Of a stretch of 64,000 nt of DNA, positions 10,280-35,600 are shown one piece after another (positions within the stretch are counted from its first letter, which is position 1; the number at the start of each line of letters is the position of its first letter). Under the pieces are notes generated by a model. That model saw nothing but the letters and a program-made list of their open reading frames with translations, searched no databases and was not told where the DNA came from. This DNA is from Piscicola geometra. Taxonomy: Eukaryota > Annelida > Clitellata > Hirudinida > Piscicolidae. The stretch covers positions 1-64,000 of the forward strand of contig OX030960.1 in NCBI GenBank assembly GCA_943735955.1. The letters run 5' to 3'. The translations under genes and the position numbers were made by a program.

Positions 10280-10723
10280 TACACACACATACACACACAC
10301 ACACATAACCAGGAGTCTCAGGAGCTACCACAAGCAACTGGTGTCGACGCAGCGCAAGGTGGTGCTCGACGAAGGACTGATGCGCTCCTTCCTGATGATG
10401 GACCTGTCGCAGAGAAGCGAGATCGCCAAGCGCATGGGCACCAGTGTCGAGCAGGTGTTTGCCTTCTTTCAAACTTCTTTTTTTCTCACATTTCAAGTCC
10501 GTTTAAATGCCCGCGTATAAAATGCCAGGCGGTTTCTCGGAAATCTCTACTACTATCACTACCACTTTTACTACTACTACTACTACTATCACCACCACCA
10601 CCACTACTACTACTTCTATCACCACCACTTTCACTGCTCTCACAATGCCCACCACCATCAACAACCCTGTGACAGATCAAGTCTGATTTGTTTGAGATCG
10701 AGCTGGTGACGTCACACCTGTGA
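9869..10723 (+). pseudogene. CPSF1: CPSF1 3' end, copy 2: exons e3-e5 only
   Basis: A tandem copy of the last three CPSF1 exons: 9869-9998, 10313-10454 and 10676-10723, with the same splice sites, reading frame and stop as copy 1, displaced by about 3.1 kb. The three exons show very few differences and none breaks the frame, so the duplication is recent or the sequences have been homogenised. Exons e1, e2 and everything upstream are missing: the copy starts inside the intron array and is fused to telomeric repeat. On its own it would encode only about 105 residues without a start, so it is probably a non-functional fragment or an alternative 3' end for copy 1. Confidence 0.85.
10169..10309. 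repeat. (CA)n microsatellite in duplicated CPSF1 intron
   Basis: It corresponds to 7069-7190 of copy 1 and is about 20 bp longer. The matching (GT)n run starts at the duplicated donor (9999). Confidence 0.95.
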
Positions 10724-11528
10724 TGCCATCATGTCATTCAGGGATGGGCGCTTATGCAAATGTCCGAAACATCATTATTTTTGTATATTACAAATTATAA
10801 TTATTCTAAAATATAATATTATTATAATGAAGATGAATCACTTATTGGTCTTTGGACAAATAATACTAAATGATGTTTCAAACAGTCTTTTGAATATGTA
10901 TCGAATGCTTCAACAATAAAATATTTTTCATAATTTATTTTTGGTTTTAACGACTTCAAATTGTTTTCTGCAAATGTGGTACCCTATCAACCTAGTGGTC
11001 TTGGAGTGGTTCACAAGTAGCCAGGTTGTTAACGACTCATGCCTTCTAAGCATAGGTGGTGGTTTCTAGCTCAGACGGTTGGTGCAATTGAAAGTTCGAA
11101 GTGGCATGAAGCTCGTTCTGGTCTTACGTCACTATAATAATGCTATTATTCTCAATAGCCTTTCAGTGCAATGCTGAGCTGAATACAGTGGAGGCTTTTG
11201 ATCGCTCAAAGGTGCTGCCGTTTGGTCAGGCCTCTCCGAGTGTGGGCAGCTCTGGAATGGAGGCCAGTGGTAGGCAGCCGAGGCCTGCATTGCGGCATCG
11301 AAGAGATACTCTCGTAGTTGTTTGAACTTGATCGTTCTTGTACGATAATCATTGTGGATGTGACATGGAAGATTCTCAAATGAACAGCTATTGAATAAAT
11401 ACAAAATTAAATAGACAGTACACGTGCCATGTCGCATCAAACGCTGTACAAAAGTTTACGCACTCACAAATTGTGTAGGTATGCACGTGAGGTCTGTGAA
11501 GAACACACAAACAATCAAATCACATCTT
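10724..11528. other. duplicated CPSF1 3' UTR and flank, with AATAAA at 10915-10920
   Basis: It is near-identical to 7606-8410, including the polyadenylation signal and the SINE-related repeat (about 10978-11148). Scattered single-base differences only. Beyond 11528 the two copies diverge completely. Confidence 0.85.
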
Positions 11529-11580
11529 TAAGCATTCCTGTATATGATTTCTGTAAGTTATTCGTGACGTGCACTGTAAG

Positions 11581-11900
<320 letters not shown>

Positions 11901-11906
11901 CAAAGT

Positions 11907-12219
11907 GTGATGATTATGAAGACCAGAATGATGATGATGACTATGATGCCAAGCTGGCCTGAACAGATCAAGTCTGTTGCACTGTTGAGCTTGGCACATG
12001 CTCTGCAAGCAGGCACTCCAGCTGATGGTGTGGTGGTGCAAGGGGATGTTGGCGGAGTGTTGTGGAAGGTATATGCATGCGTGCGTGAGTGGAGAGATGC
12101 TGTGGTACAACATGCCAATGATGCAGTGCAGTCTTCGTTGGTGAACATAATTGTACGATGGTCTGCAAATTTACAAGAAACATTGGCGCCTCAGGAAGTT
12201 TGTCAAGCGCTAAATGAGG
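11907..12219 (+). CDS. possible exon of an unidentified + strand gene
   Basis: An open stretch with protein-like composition contains PEQIKSVALLSLAHALQAG, VLWKVYACVREWRDAVVQ and IIVRWSANLQETLAPQEVC, an amphipathic helical pattern. It ends at a possible donor AATGAG|GTCATA. The true 5' boundary is not clear; the first methionine-rich codons are simple repeat and probably not coding. I do not recognise the family with confidence. Together with 13048-13148 there is a faint resemblance to the middle of COG7 (Golgi tethering complex), too weak to name. Confidence 0.35.
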
Positions 12220-12480
12220 TCATAAAAATAATTTCCTATATACATATCTAATTTATTCGTATGCTTCCAATCAAAACGTGTGTGTGTGTGTGTGTGCGTT
12301 TGAGCACATAAGTTAGTTGATCAAGGAAAAAAGAGCCGAGGTGTGGGAGGGTGGTGAGAGGGGATGGCGGACTGGCCTAAGAGACAGAGTGGGTATTCAC
12401 ATGGGTAGAGTATGGAAGGAAGGAGGTGGCTCGAACAGATAATAAGGTAGATTGAAGATGAATAGATTTTTTCATAAATT

Positions 12481-12780
12481 AAAAAAAGAGAAGAAGGAAA
12501 GAAAGAAAAGAAGAAAGAGAGAGAGAAGGGAAAAGAGAAAGAGAGAGAAGGAAAGAGATAGAAGGAAGGAGAAAGAGAGAGAAGGAAGGAGAAAGAGGGA
12601 GAAGGAAGGAGAAAGAGAGAAAAGGGAGAAGGAGAAAGAGAGAGAAGGAAGAAGGAGAAGGAGAAAGAGAGAGAAGGAAGAAGGAGAAAGAGAAAGAAGG
12701 AGAAAGAGAGAAAAGAAAGAAGGAGAAAGGGAGAGAAGGATGGAGAAAGAGAGGGAATAATGGAGAAAGAAAGAGAAGGA
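12481..12780. repeat. GA-rich purine array
   Basis: Degenerate GAGAAGGAAGGAGAAAGA units on the + strand, almost pure purine for 300 bp. Confidence 0.93.
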
Positions 12781-12829
12781 TGACGAAGGCGCTCTCGAAG
12801 GGCACGTGTATGCAGTTGTGGCTGGCATG
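12781..12829 (+). CDS. possible small exon, unidentified gene
   Basis: An open segment DEGALEGHVYAVVAGMK ends in a good donor AAG|GTAATA. The acceptor would lie in the purine array, which is unusual, and its phase does not join 13048-13148 directly. Speculative. Confidence 0.22.
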
Positions 12830-12867
12830 AAGGTAATAATGATGAGTGTGATGATGATGATTGTATT

Positions 12868-12960
12868 TATATAGCGCTATAAAAGTCTGAAGGCGCTTGA
12901 GAGTGGAACTGACGTCATCGTGCCCAAAAGGCCTGGAGGAGAACGTCAGCGAGGAAGCAA
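12868..12960. repeat. possible short interspersed repeat
   Basis: The sequence TTATATAGCGCTATAAAAG followed by GGCGCTTGAGAGTGG recalls short interspersed repeats common in marine invertebrate genomes. This is from memory of the motif only; no second copy is in the window. Confidence 0.3.
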
Positions 12961-13047
12961 AGGTGCATGTCGCTAGATGGCGTGTGCGGCAGATGCATGC
13001 GCGGAACTGATTGATGCTTGAATGTGTTGTCTTCTTGTGTGGAGCAG

Positions 13048-13148
13048 CAACGAAAGTAATACAAGTGGCAATGCTAGAGAAGAATACACTGAGTGAGGCA
13101 GGCTTGCAAAAGTTTCAAAATGACTGCATGATAGTAGTGTGCGCCGTG
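13048..13148 (+). CDS. possible exon of the unidentified + strand gene
   Basis: It is bounded by a good acceptor (GTGTGGAGCAG) and a good donor (GCCGTG|GTGAGT). The only open frame gives TKVIQVAMLEKNTLSEAG and LQKFQNDCMIVVCAV. The NTL...FQN...I pattern is the basis of the faint COG7 resemblance. Another possible short exon with clean splice sites is 13518-13559 (ACAACAACAACAG acceptor, TTTGG|GTAAGG donor). Confidence 0.35.
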
Positions 13149-13517
13149 GTGAGTGTGGTAGGGTTGGGTGAGAGCTGCATGAAAACTGCACAGAGGCTCA
13201 GTGAGAGAAGGATGGAGAGATGGAGAGAGAGAGGAATGGAGAGAGGCTTGCAGCAAGGACAACTGGTCAGCTACTAATGAGAAGGCATGCATGCACCAGT
13301 TGAAGTCACATGTGGCCATAATACAAACTACTTTCGCCCATTCTCAGTCCCCATCATATTCATCATCATCATCATCACCTTTAGTCTTTATGGAAGTACA
13401 TGAATATTGTTGTAGTTGTTGAAATGTACACAATAAATATAATGATGGCGATATACAATGAAGAAGACAATTTGTACAATCGTGAAAATCAATTGCATCA
13501 ACAACAACAACAACAGC
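13149..13517. other. interexonic or intergenic spacer
   Basis: No gene is recognised. It contains short ATC/CAT trinucleotide runs, and a CAA-type run (about 13497-13516) precedes the possible acceptor at 13517. Confidence 0.4.
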
Positions 13518-13647
13518 CTCTCCACCCAGCATATACAAAACTGAAACTAAGCCTTTGGGTAAGGACCAAGATGCTAACGGAATCATCATCATGACCATGG
13601 AAGATCATCATCATGACCATGGAAGATCATCATCATCATCATGAGGA

Positions 13648-28136
<14,489 letters not shown>

Positions 28137-28139
28137 GGT

Positions 28140-28345
28140 GGTGTGTGTTGGTTTGTGGTGTGTTTGGTTGTGTTGTGGGTTGGTGCTTTTGATTGTGGTG
28201 GTGTGTTGTGAGGATTGGTTGTGGTAGTGTGTTGTGAGGATTGGTTGTGGTGGTGTGTTGTGAGGATTGGTTGTGGTGGTGTGTTGTGAGGATTGGTTGT
28301 GGTGGTGTGTTGTGAGGATTGGTTGTGGTGGTGTGTTGGATTGTG
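28140..28345. repeat. 26-bp minisatellite before MED13 exon A
   Basis: Copies of a 26-bp unit (GGTTGTGGTGGTG plus TGTTGTGAGGATT); C/A-rich on the sense strand, running into the exon A acceptor. Confidence 0.9.
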
Positions 28346-28348
28346 ATA

Positions 28349-29570
28349 CAGTGCAACTCAAAATAATAGGAACAACAGTTTTTTTAATTTACAATTCCAC
28401 ATTTTATTTTTTCAATTCAAAATGCATACGATTCAAATTTACAAAAATTATTCATTAGTTCTTTTTTTTATTGTTCAGAGGGATTAAAACAAAAAGACTA
28501 CAGTTTTTGTGTCGTCTGCTTTTAAACAAACAAAATTTAAATGCCATCTTTTTTTCTTACTTTTATTTTATATATAAACTAACAATTAGTGAATTATTTA
28601 CAAAAGTTGTAATTATGTAAATAATGGGAAAAGATAAAAAAACTATTTAACATTTTGTTATTAAAATCTGATAATTAAGCAAATTGCTGACTTGTTGATT
28701 ATTTATTTGTTGATTATTATTACTGACAAATTGAGTAAAATTTAGTACAAATTTAATTTTAAAAGATCCCAAAAAAAATGATACTATAAAAAAACAGAAA
28801 GACCAAAAAGATTTGGCAAAGACGAATCTCAAGATTGGTGAGGGAAGCTGCAAAAGAAAAATCAGCGCCAAAGTGACGAAAACGATCTTCAATTCGACTG
28901 CAGTGTGTGAAAGATATAAAAAATCGGAAAAAAGTTTTTTAAATATGCATAGAGACAGCATACTTTGCATTGAAACAAATTCATGTCATGCAAGATTAGA
29001 ATGGACAAAAATCATGTGGATTTTAGAGATAAATGGAACTGTGTAATATTTTCTGATGAAAATAAATTTAACTAGTCCTGAAAATGAGCGGTATTATTGG
29101 TCTGACACATACGTCGATCTGGTGGAGGAACAGTCATTCATTTTACAGCTTTTTCATCATTATTTAAAAGAGAAATTGCACTTATAAATGGGCGTGTTTA
29201 CTCAAATAAATGCATTACTATAATCGAAAAATACTTGAAACCCTTTTCAAGTCACTTTCATGAGAAAAATGTTCTATACCAACAAGAAAATGCATCTATT
29301 CATGTTTCTCAAGTGTCAATGAAGTTATTTTTAAAGAGAAAAAATTAGATTATTACTCTGGCGAGCCAGCAAGACCTCCTGATTTAAACTGAATTAAGAA
29401 CTTGAAGGGATTCATTGTACATAATGAGTATGCCATTGGAAGACAGTTTCACGTTTTTAGGAGCTCAAAAGTGAAATTTTACACGCCTAAAACAAAATAA
29501 AATTTTCGTAACTGAAAAAATTAGTGAATTCTAAAGTCATGGTAAAAGCATAAGGTACTAATATTGCATT
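28349..29570 (+). mobile_element. decayed Tc1/mariner-like transposon
   Basis: The left end CAGTGCAACTCAAAATAATA follows a TA dinucleotide and resembles Tc1-family ends. The + strand then encodes broken transposase: ARLEWTKIMWILEIN, YYWSDTYVD, a SGGG-type glycine segment, LYQQENASIHVSQ and a PDLN-like end, with several stops and frameshifts. The right inverted repeat is not recognisable, perhaps lost next to the LTR at 29595. Confidence 0.75.
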
Positions 29571-29594
29571 AAAACTTTAAAGACATTTATATAT

Positions 29595-29721
29595 TGTAGC
29601 GTATCGTATTGAAATATGGAAGAGAGAGAGCGTTTATTAATCCAAAGGCTCCTTATATACAGTAAGAGACAAAGGGGACTAAGGAGTGGCCGTGTGTACA
29701 TAGCGTACACGGCACGCTACA
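29595..29721 (-). repeat. 3' LTR of a Gypsy element, 127 bp
   Basis: The ends are TGTAGCGT...ACGCTACA, 8-bp inverted and starting TG, ending CA. Adjacent GCGAGGGGACTAT on the - strand is a polypurine tract in the expected place. The LTR is unusually short. No second copy exists in the window. Confidence 0.8.
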
Positions 29722-29851
29722 ATAGTCCCCTCGCAGATGGCGGAGCCAATGAGTAGTAAAAAATTATTATTAAATTATAAACGAAAATGACTGAGAATGG
29801 AAATAAGTCCTACAGCAGAAAATAAAAATAAATAATAATATTTCATTCTGC

Positions 29852-30849
29852 AAATCTAACTCGACGCTGTAGTGGCTGCGTAATAATATTACAATTTTTT
29901 AATGGCTTAGGACGAACTGTATATTTTTTAATGTGAGCCAACTTAACACGATCACGCGCCACTGCAGCAACCTCGTCATTGGACATCCTAATTTTTACAA
30001 TTTTGTCATTAAAATCAATAACCTCATAAGGACCTTGATAAGGCGATTCGAGTGGGCGACGCACACGGTCAATTCTAACAAACACAAAATCACCCTTATT
30101 TAAAATAATACCATGTAATAATCGATCAGGTGTATGATGAAGCCCTTTAGATAATGAAGAAAAATCAATGTCCGACATACACTTAGATAACCGTAAAACT
30201 AACTCAGGCATCCTCAACGCAGAGCGCGCTGTGGAAGGAGTAAAAAATGTGTGAGGCATAAGAGGCGAGGCGCCAGTGACAGCTGTAAAAGACAAATACC
30301 ATGTTCATTTGGCAAACAACGAAGTGCTAGTAAAACAGAAGGCAATGCGATCAACCAATCATCTTGTCGAGTCTTTAGAGCATTCTTTAGTGTGCGATGA
30401 AATCGTTCGATCATACCGTTTGATTGAGGGTGATAAGCTGTTGTTCGTAAACGATGAAAACCGATCAATGAAGAGAGATGACTCATGAGTTCTGACTCAA
30501 ATTGGCGTCCCCGGTCCGTTACAAGATGGAGCGGGACGCCAAAACGAGAAACCCACGCAGTCAAAAAGACATCAGCAATAGATTCAGCTGTGATATTTGA
30601 AGCTGGTACTACCTCAAACCATCGCGTTGCTCGGTCGATCATAGTGATCAGATATCGCTTCTCCGAGGGGTAAGGTGCAAGGGTGTCTTTTGAAGGCTTC
30701 AGAGGACCAACAATATCTATGTGAATTGTTTGGAACCTGTCGGAAGCTGGAAACTGCATGTGCTGGACTTTAGTTTTGTTGTGCTTGAAGACTTTCGATT
30801 GTTGGCAGTTGATACACTCTCGAACCCACTCTTTGATGTTTCTTCTCAT
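29852..30849 (-). pseudogene. Gypsy integrase, broken
   Basis: The catalytic Asp-Asp-Glu residues are visible in IHIDIVGPLK, VTDRGRQFES and SNGMIERFHR. The zinc-binding His-Cys region spans the upstream end (HNLSHPG on the RT-RH frame, CINCQQSK here). An in-frame TAG at 30856-30858 separates the two. A frameshift near 30280 moves the C-terminal domain (GPYEVIDFNDKIVKI, ending RVRFAE) to another frame. Confidence 0.93.
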
Positions 30850-30855
30850 GTCGGG

Positions 30856-32200
30856 CTAAAAGTATCGTTCAGTCACTAGTTGTGTAGTGCCTGTCACACC
30901 AGGATGCGACAAATTGTGCAACTGTCTGAAAATTGCCATACGATGTTCCAGAGGCACAAAGGGTCGAGGATATGGAAGAGTGGTATCACACCACAATAAT
31001 TTCTTGTCTTCGATAGGAAAAGACTTCAATCTTTCTTTGTATTTTTCAATTTCTCCGTCATCCTTCTGTGCAAAACTGAGTGTGGACAAAGCTGGAAGCA
31101 TCATCTCTAGTGAGCATGTAGTTTCTTCTGTCTCAGCACGAGAAAGCGCATCTGCCACGATATTTTCGGAACCACGTATGTACTCAAATGAGCAGACGTA
31201 TTCCGAAATGAAGGACAGATGGCGTTGCTGGCGATCAGACTTCGGTGGAGTTTGGCTGTAGAAAGCATTCACTAGAGGTTTGTGATCTGTGAAAACGGTA
31301 ACAGTACGACCCTCAATAACTGGCATAAAGTGGACTACTGCAAGATAGACGGCTAAAAGTTCGCGGTCAAATGCAGAGTAGGAACGTTGAGGTGTAGAGA
31401 GACGTTTAGAGAAAAATGCCACTGGTCGAAGCTCGTTTCCAACAGACTGGTGCAAGGCTGCTCCAACAGCATAATTTGATGCATCAGTGACTAAATGGAA
31501 TGTGTCTGATTTCGGATCAGTGAAGTGCAGATGGACCGCTTGACTGAGATTTTCTTTTAATTTCTCGAACGTTCTGCAATCATCGTCCGTCCATGATAAC
31601 TTTACATTTTTACCATTGCACTTGGTGAGTAGTTGGTAGAGTGGTTCGGCTTTGTCAGCAAAAGAAGGTATGAAACGCCGATAGAACCCAATCATACCTA
31701 GGAAACGGCGCAAGGCAGCATAATCGATTGGCAATTGGTAATTATTAATTAATTCCATGTTATTTGCTAGGGGCACAATACCGTCGGGGCTAATAGAATA
31801 CCCAAGAAAATCGACCTTAGATACAGCAAAAACGCACTTTTCTAAGGCTACATGCAATTTGTTCTCACACAAACGATTCATTGCCGTTTCCAAATGCATT
31901 TTATGCTCATCTAAATTCGTAGAAGCTATTAGAATATCGTCAATGTACACAAAAACATATGGCAAATCGCGAAAGATAGAATCCATGAAACGCTGGAAAG
32001 TTTGCGGTGCATTGCAAAGCCGAATGGCATACGCGTGAATTCGAATAAACCAAATGGGGTAATGATTGCGGTTTTCTTAGCATCTTCAGGGGCCATGGGT
32101 ATGTGGAAATACGCTTTCACAACATCGAGCTTGCTGTAGATGTTTTTGCCATGAAAACGATCAATACAGCAGCTTTTAAATGAATATAAGATGGTGATAA
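30856..32200 (-). pseudogene. Gypsy reverse transcriptase-RNase H, frameshifted
   Basis: RT motifs YSKLDVVKAYFHIPM and TRMPFGF are in one frame (to about 32020) and VYIDDILIAS onwards in another, so a small indel lies between. The catalytic YIDD is intact. RNase H shows VTDASNYAVGAALHQ, SAFDRELLAVYLA and VFTDHKPLVNAF. The N-terminal RT fingers are missing. Confidence 0.93.
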
Positions 32201-32209
32201 TAAACATGA

Positions 32210-32699
32210 GAGTGATTTTGAAATTGACAATGGGATTATAGATATTGATGAACCTGTATCAATTAAAAAATCTAAAGAAAATTTTGCAACCCTGAAAGCG
32301 GCCAACAATTGAGGAGCGCTACCAGATGCCGCAGATGCAGACTGCTCTGAATTATTTCGCGACCTCACTGGGGTTGAATCACGCGACTGGAGTGTTTTGC
32401 AACCAGATTTGTCTGGCCATTGACACCAATGGCGACACGTGCGCGCTTTAATGCCATAGAATATATGGTTTCTGCAAACCTTGGGCCGCTGGTTTTCAGA
32501 ATATGGAGTTAATGTTTTTGTTATAAAGCTTGTTTTTGTTGTTGTTGCTTCCCTTCTTTTTGTTGACGCTCGATTGTTTAAATTTGATTCGCTGACGAAA
32601 GAAGTTGACTGGCTCTTTAGTAGAGGCAGTAGTTCGTCGGCAAGTCTTCCGAGGTCGTCCAGTCCCAATGCCTTTTGTGATGCGATGACGGGAGCGAGA
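32210..32699 (-). pseudogene. Gypsy gag end and protease, truncated
   Basis: A Cys/His segment (CRNHIFYGIKARTCRHWC) typical of invertebrate Gypsy gag ends precedes the aspartic protease motif LIDTGSSISIIP (about 32240-32275). After it, sequence jumps to the RT palm, so the rest of the protease and the RT fingers are deleted. Upstream, gag ends abruptly at satellite A. Confidence 0.88.
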
Positions 32700-35600
32700 C
32701 TGCACCACCTGGCACCACCTGGCACCACTTTGCACCACTTTGCACCACCTGGCACCACTTTGCACCACCTGGCACCACTTTGCACCACCTGGCACCACTT
32801 TGCACCACTTTGCACCACCTGGCACCACTTTGCATCACCAGGCACCACCTGGCACCACTTTGCACCACCTGGCACCACTTTGCACCACCTGGCACCACTT
32901 GCACCACTTTGCACCACCTGGCACTACTTTGCACCACTTTGCACCACCTGGCACCACTTTGCACCACCTGGCACCACCTGGCACCACTCGCACCACTTTG
33001 CACCACTTTGCACCACCTGGCACCACTTTGCACCACCTGGCACCACTTTGCACCACCTGGCACCACTTGCACCACTTTGCACCACCTGGCACCACCTGGC
33101 ACCACTTGCACCACTTTGCACCACCTGGCACCACTTTGCACCACCTGGCACCACTTTGCACCACTTTGCACCACCTGGCACCACTTGCACCACTTTGCAC
33201 CACTTGCACCACTTTGCACCACCTGGCACCACTTTGCATCACCAGGCACCACCTGGCACCACTTGCATCACCTGGCACCACTTGCACCACTTTGCACCAC
33301 CTTGCATCACCTGGCACCACCTGGCACCACTTGCACCGTTTTGCACCACCTGGCACCACCTGGCACCACTTTGCACCACTTTGCACCACCTGGCACCACT
33401 TTGCACCACCTGGCACCACTTTGCACCACCTGGCACCACTTTGCACCACTTTGCACCACCTGGCACCACTTTGCATCACCAGGCACCACTTTGCACCACC
33501 TGGCACCACCTGGCACCACTTTGCACCACTTTGCACCACCTGGCACCACCTGGCACCACTTTGCACCACCTGGCACCACTTTGCACCACCTGGCACCACT
33601 TTGCACCACTTTGCACCACCTGGCACCACTTTGCATCACCAGGCACCACCTGGCACCACTTTGCACCACCTGGCACCACTTTGCACCACCTGGCACCACC
33701 TGGCACCACCTGGCACCGTTTTGCACCACCTGGCACCACTTTGCACCACCTGGCACCACCTGGCACCACCTGGCACTACTTTGCACCACCTGGCACCACT
33801 TTGCACCACCTGGCACCACCTGGCACCAGTTGCACTACTTTGCACTACTTTGCACCACCTGGCACCACTTTGCACCACTTTGCACCACCTGGCACCACTT
33901 GCACCACTTTGCACCACCTGGCACCACTTGCATCACCAGGCACCACCTGGCACCACTTACACTACCTGGCACCACTTGCACCACTTTGCACCACCTGGCA
34001 CCACTTGCACCACTTTGCACCACCTGGCACTACTTTGCACCACTTTGCACCACCTGGCACCACTTTGCACCACCTGGCACCACCTGGCACCAATCGCACC
34101 ACTTTGCACCACTTTGCACCACTTTGCACCACCTGGCACCACTTTGCACCACCTGGCACCACCTGGCACCACTTTGCACCACCTGGCACCACTTGCACCA
34201 CTTTGCACCACCTGGCACCACTTTGCACCACTTTGCACCACCTGGCACCACTTTGCACCACTTTGCACCACCTGGCACCACTTTGCATCACCAGGCACCA
34301 CCTGGCACCACTTGCACCACCTGGCACCACCTGGCACCACTTGCACCACTTTGCACCACCTTGCACCACCTGGCACCACCTGGCACCACTTGCACCACTT
34401 TGCACCACCTGGCACCACCTGGCACCACTTTGCACCACTTTGCACCACCTGGCACCACTTTGCACCACTTTGCACCACCTGGCACCACCTGGCACCACCT
34501 GGCACCACTTGCACCACTTTGCACCACTTTGCAATACCTGGCACCACTTTGCACCACCTGGCACCACTTTGCACCACTTTGCACCACTTTCACCACTTTG
34601 CACCACCTGGCACCACTTGCATCACCAGGCACCACCTGGCACCACTTACACTACCTGGCACCACTTGCACCACTTTGCACCACCTGGCACCACTTGCACC
34701 ACTTTGCACCACTTGCACCACTTTGCACCACCTGGCACCACTTGCATCACCAGGCACCACCTGGCACCACTTACACTACCTGGCACCACTTGCACCACTT
34801 TGCACCACCTGGCACCACTTGCACCACTTTGCACCACCTGGCACTACTTTGCACCACTTTGCACCACCTGGCACCACTTTGCACCACCTGGCACCACCTG
34901 GCACCACTCGCACCACTTTGCACCACTTTGCACCACCTGGCACCACTTTGCACCACCTGGCACCACTTTGCACCACCTGGCACCACTTGCACCACTTTGC
35001 ACCACCTGGCACCACCTGGCACCACTTGCACCACTTTGCACCACCTGGCACCACTTTGCACCACCTGGCACCACTTTGCATCACCTGGCACCACTTTGCA
35101 CCACCTGGCACCACTTTGCACCACCTGGCACCACTTTGCACCACTTTGCACCACTTTGCACCACCTGGCACCACTTGCACCACTTTGCATCACTTGCACC
35201 ACTTTGCACCACCTGGCACCACTTTGCATCACCAGGCACCACCTGGCACCACTTGCATCACCTGGCACCACTTGCACCACTTTGCACCACCTTGCATCAC
35301 CTGGCACCACCTGGCACCACTTGCACCGTTTTGCACCACCTGGCACCACCTGGCACCACTTTGCACCACTTTGCACCACCTGGCACCACTTTGCACCACC
35401 TGGCACCACTTTGCACCACCTGGCACCACTTTGCACCACTTTGCACCACCTGGCACCACTTTGCATCACCAGGCACCACCTGGCACCACTTTGCACCACC
35501 TGGCACCACTTTGCACCACCTGGCACCACCTGGCACCACTTTGCACCACTTTGCACCACCTGGCACCACCTGGCACCACTTTGCACCACCTGGCACCACT

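Larger units (their letters stand above)
29595..32699 (-). mobile_element. Ty3/Gypsy LTR retrotransposon, truncated in gag, inactive
   Basis: Reading on -, from right to left: end of gag with a Cys/His motif, protease, reverse transcriptase, RNase H, integrase and 3' LTR. The order PR-RT-RH-IN identifies Ty3/Gypsy. The 5' LTR, primer site and most of gag are absent: element sequence stops at 32699 and satellite A begins at 32700 without a spacer. Frameshift, nonsense and deletion lesions (below) make it inactive. If MED13 continues to the right, the element lies in a MED13 intron in the same orientation. Confidence 0.93.

Noticed and set aside
11907..13148. Naming the + strand segments COG7
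   Set aside because: Only short patterns (NTL, FQN, spaced hydrophobics) agree, exon phases do not all join, and no diagnostic C-terminal COG7 block is present.
28647..28970. Hydrophobic 107-residue open frame on -
   Set aside because: It is the antisense of the decayed Tc1 transposase and has no similarity of its own.
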